Part shown: piece by piece, positions 8,207-10,753 of the stretch | How positions within the stretch are numbered: the stretch's first letter is position 1 | Layout: each line of letters begins with the position of its first letter | Assembly (NCBI GenBank): GCA_021811225.1 | Contig: JAJZPJ010000089.1 | Span: 1 to 10,753, forward strand | Length of the DNA stretch: 10,753 bases | Source of the DNA: Pseudomonadota bacterium | GTDB lineage: Bacteria; Pseudomonadota; Gammaproteobacteria; Burkholderiales; Rhodocyclaceae | Reading direction: 5' to 3' | Made by a program: the position numbers and the translations under genes | The notes under the pieces: model-generated | The model's database searches: none | Seen by the model: the letters and a program-made list of their open reading frames with translations, nothing else | Told to the model about the DNA's origin: nothing

Positions 8207-9546
8207 GTGCAAAGGCGCAGGTCGCGGTCATCGGCGCCGGCTACGCGGGCATGGCGGCGGCGGTGGAGCTGGCCGCCGCCGGCATCCCGGCCGACGTCTT
8301 CGAGGCCTCGCGCGTGCTGGGCGGCCGCGCCCGCGCGCTCGAACTCGACGGCGTCACGGTGGACAACGGCCAGCATCTCCTGGTCGGCGCCTATCGCGAG
8401 ACGCTGCGCCTGATCGACTTGGTGCATCCGGGCGGCTGCAACGACCTGCTGCTGCGCCTGCCGCTGACCCTGACGACCCCCGGTCACCTGTCGCTCCGGG
8501 CGCCGCCCCTGCCCGCGCCGCTGCATCTCGCGGCGGCGCTGCTGTTCGCGCGCGGCCTGACCATCGCCGACAAGCTCGCTGCGCTGCGCTTGATGCGGGG
8601 CTTGAAGCGCAGCCGCTATCGCCTGGGCAGCGATATCAGCGTCGCCGAGCTTCTGGCCGCCCGCCATCAGCCGACGCGGCTTTGCCGCCTGCTCTGGGAG
8701 CCGCTGTGCGTCGCGGCGCTTAACACCCCGGTCGATTCCGCCTCGGCCCGGGTCTTCGTCAACGTGTTGAGGGACAGCCTGGGCGGCGCCCGCTCGGCCT
8801 CCGACCTGCTGCTGCCGCGGGTCGACCTGGGCGCGCTGTTCCCGGACGGCGCAGAGCGCTTCGTGCTCGCCCGGGGCGGCCGGGTGCTGCGGAGCACGGC
8901 GATCAAGCGGATAACGCAGGCTGCGAACGGCTACCGGCTCGATGCTTCCGGACAGCAGTTCGGCCCCTATCGGCAAGCGATCGTCGCGGTCGCGCCCCAG
9001 CACCTGCCGGCCCTGATCGCGCCCTTGCCCGGGCTGGACGAACTGCGCCGGCAAGTCGGATCGCTCGCCTATGAACCGATCCTCACCTGCTATCTCGCCT
9101 ATCCGGCCGGCGCCCGCCTGGCCGCGCCGATGCTCGGCCATTCTTCTGGATGGCCGAGCATCGGCCACTCGGAAGGACTCAGCCAGTGGCTGTTCGACCG
9201 CGGCCAGCTGGACGGGCCCGCGGGCCTGTTCGCGGCGGTGATCAGCGCCCGCGGCCGGCACCTGGGGCTGTCGAACGACGAGCTGGCGGCGGCGATCCAC
9301 GCGGAGATCTCGACGCTCGTGCCGGACCTGCCCGCGCCGCGGTGGTCGAGGGTGATCATCGAGAAGCGCGCCACCTTCGCCTGCACGCCCGATCTCGCGC
9401 GGCCGCAGACGCAAACGCCGCTGCCCGGCCTGCTGCTGGCCGGCGACTACGTCGCCTCGGACTATCCGGCGACGCTGGAAGCGGCGGTGAGGAGCGGCGT
9501 GGCCGCCGCCAATAGCGTCATTGCAAGCGCAGCGCGGCAATCTTGA
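8203..9546 (+). CDS. hpnE: Hydroxysqualene dehydroxylase HpnE (FAD-dependent)
   Basis: Encodes a 447-residue flavoprotein of the amine oxidase/phytoene desaturase superfamily, predicted to reduce hydroxysqualene to squalene in the last HpnCDE step. The N-terminal FAD fold has GAGYAG at 11-16, the ribose-binding Glu34 and GGRARA at 40-45. The C-terminal FAD motif has GDY at 414-416 and SDYPATLEAA at 419-428. The start is a GTG overlapping the hpnD stop as GTGA; the next ATG (8251) would cut off the FAD glycines. Two oddities stand out. Residues 308-321 are encoded by a long hairpin and look like a nine-residue insertion before the conserved QWLFDRG. The last nine residues, VIASAARQS, come from a REP-like repeat rather than ancestral hpnE sequence. 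No frameshift or missing FAD residue is seen. Confidence 0.93.
   Translation: MSAKAQVAVIGAGYAGMAAAVELAAAGIPADVFEASRVLGGRARALELDGVTVDNGQHLLVGAYRETLRLIDLVHPGGCNDLLLRLPLTLTTPGHLSLRAPPLPAPLHLAAALLFARGLTIADKLAALRLMRGLKRSRYRLGSDISVAELLAARHQPTRLCRLLWEPLCVAALNTPVDSASARVFVNVLRDSLGGARSASDLLLPRVDLGALFPDGAERFVLARGGRVLRSTAIKRITQAANGYRLDASGQQFGPYRQAIVAVAPQHLPALIAPLPGLDELRRQVGSLAYEPILTCYLAYPAGARLAAPMLGHSSGWPSIGHSEGLSQWLFDRGQLDGPAGLFAAVISARGRHLGLSNDELAAAIHAEISTLVPDLPAPRWSRVIIEKRATFACTPDLARPQTQTPLPGLLLAGDYVASDYPATLEAAVRSGVAAANSVIASAARQS
9126..9165. repeat. Long hairpin-forming inverted repeat inside hpnE
   Basis: Bases 9126-9140 and 9151-9165 are perfect 15-base inverted copies. Pairing continues inward with T-A, a T-G wobble and C-G, leaving the four-base loop TTCT (9144-9147): 18 pairs in all. 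It lies wholly within coding sequence, encoding GHSSGWPSIGHS (residues 312-323), in which GHS appears twice. There is no T tract, so it does not look like a terminator. Confidence 0.85.
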
Positions 9547-9577
9547 CTGCCGCGGCCCTGCGGGCCTCGCAGTGACG
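9516..9577. repeat. REP-like palindromic intergenic repeat
   Basis: The left arm (9516-9540) begins CGTCATTGCAAGCGCAGCG and the right arm (9547-9577) ends GCCTCGCAGTGACG. They are inverted copies with a few mismatches and two three-base insertions in the right arm. This closely resembles the widespread proteobacterial repeat read as CGTCATTGCGAGCGCAGCG ... CTCGCAATGACG. The hpnE stop codon sits in the loop (9544-9546). It lies between convergent genes and may act as a bidirectional transcription barrier or RNA-stabilising hairpin; that role is inferred. Confidence 0.75.
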
Positions 9578-9615
9578 ACCGCAGGAAGTCCCCGTGGGAC
9601 GGCAGCGTGGCGACC

Positions 9616-10306
<691 letters not shown>

Positions 10307-10308
<2 letters not shown>

Positions 10309-10753
10309 GAGAAGAATCCTGTTTGCCCTGCTCCTGTTGCAGTTTTGCACCGCCGCCCTGGCGGACACGCAGACGCTGCTCGTGTTCGGCGACAGCCTCT
10401 CGGCCGGCTTCGGCATCGCCCAGGCGCAGAGCTGGCCAGCACGCCTGGCCGAGCGCCTCAGGGAAGGACGCTATCCCTACCGGGTGATCAATGCCAGCAT
10501 CAGCGGCGAGACCACCAGCGGCGGCGTCGCGCGCCTGCCCGAGGCGCTGGCGAGATTCAAGCCGGCGATCGTGATCCTCGAACTGGGCGCCAACGACGGC
10601 CTGCGCGGTCTTCCCCTGAGCGAGATGCGCGGCAACCTCGACACCATGATCCGGCAGTGCCAGGCGCGCCACGTCCGCGTGCTGCTGGTCGGCATCAGGC
10701 TGCCGCCCAACTACGGCAGCGACTACACGAAGGGGTTTGCCGACAGCTACGCC
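10307..10753 (+). CDS. tesA: TesA-like GDSL esterase/lysophospholipase, 3' end cut by window
   Basis: The first 149 codons of an SGNH-hydrolase secreted to the periplasm. Relatives (TesA, arylesterase) hydrolyse acyl-CoA, lysophospholipid and aryl ester substrates. Residues 1-19 form a signal peptide: MRR, a leucine-rich core and an ALA cleavage site before D20. The nucleophile Ser30 is in GDSLSAG, oxyanion Gly67 in NASISGETT, and Asn96 in GANDGLRG. The IRLPPNYG stretch near the end also matches TesA. The catalytic Asp and His of block V lie beyond the window. The ATG at 10307 shares two bases with the start codon of the divergent ABC gene. The upstream GGA is about 13 bases away, so the ribosome-binding site is poor, and both it and any promoter lie inside the ABC coding sequence. 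Confidence 0.92.

Noticed and set aside
8125..9540. Minus-strand open frame opposite hpnE
   Set aside because: It is antisense to a well-conserved flavoprotein and shows no family motif; it is a GC-driven shadow.
10309..10416. N-terminal extension of the ABC ATPase to an ATG at 10416
   Set aside because: The extra residues are antisense to the TesA signal peptide and GDSL block and lack ABC sequence; the ATG at 10308 has an AGGA site at suitable distance.

Overview
The window is a high-GC bacterial chromosome segment, most likely from a betaproteobacterium. The order tRNA-Leu(UAG) - tig - clpP - clpX - lon - hupB matches the conserved proteobacterial protein-quality-control block. A hopanoid-type squalene operon hpnC-hpnD-hpnE and an arylesterase (TesA type) divergent from a YbbA-like ABC ATPase sit next to it, a combination I associate with Rhodocyclales/Nitrosomonadales-like betaproteobacteria. 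The taxonomic call is inference from gene content, not from a search.

Layout. From 12 to 6459 everything reads on the minus strand. In transcription order it runs tRNA-Leu, trigger factor, ClpP, ClpX, Lon and HU. tig and clpP overlap by 4 bases (ATGA), clpP and clpX are 13 bases apart, and clpX and lon are separated by 118 bases. The clpX-lon gap holds a very good heat-shock (sigma-32-like) promoter for lon. lon ends in a strong rho-independent terminator, and hupB then has its own sigma-70 promoter with a perfect TTGACA box. From 6567 to 9546 the plus strand carries hpnC, hpnD and hpnE, each overlapping the next by 4 bases. They are predicted to turn farnesyl diphosphate into squalene through presqualene diphosphate and hydroxysqualene. 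No squalene-hopene cyclase is in the window. A REP-like inverted repeat (9516-9577) closes this operon and lies between it and a convergent ABC ATPase gene (9616-10308, minus). The ATPase is head-to-head with a tesA-like GDSL esterase (10307 to the window end, plus); their start codons share two bases.

How the genes work together. Trigger factor folds nascent chains, ClpXP and Lon degrade damaged or tagged proteins, and HU is a nucleoid protein often found beside lon. The hpn genes form a separate membrane-lipid module. The ATPase/esterase pair resembles the ybbA/tesA divergent pair of enterobacteria, but the expected permease gene is not next to the ATPase here.

I saw no sign of a new defence, mobile or toxin system; most of the window is conserved core genome. 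The more unusual signals are small: the REP-like element that encodes the last nine residues of HpnE, a near-perfect 18-pair hairpin inside hpnE that looks like an in-frame inverted duplication, overlapping divergent start codons at 10306-10309, a 13-base tandem repeat between tRNA-Leu and tig, and the clear heat-shock promoter of lon.
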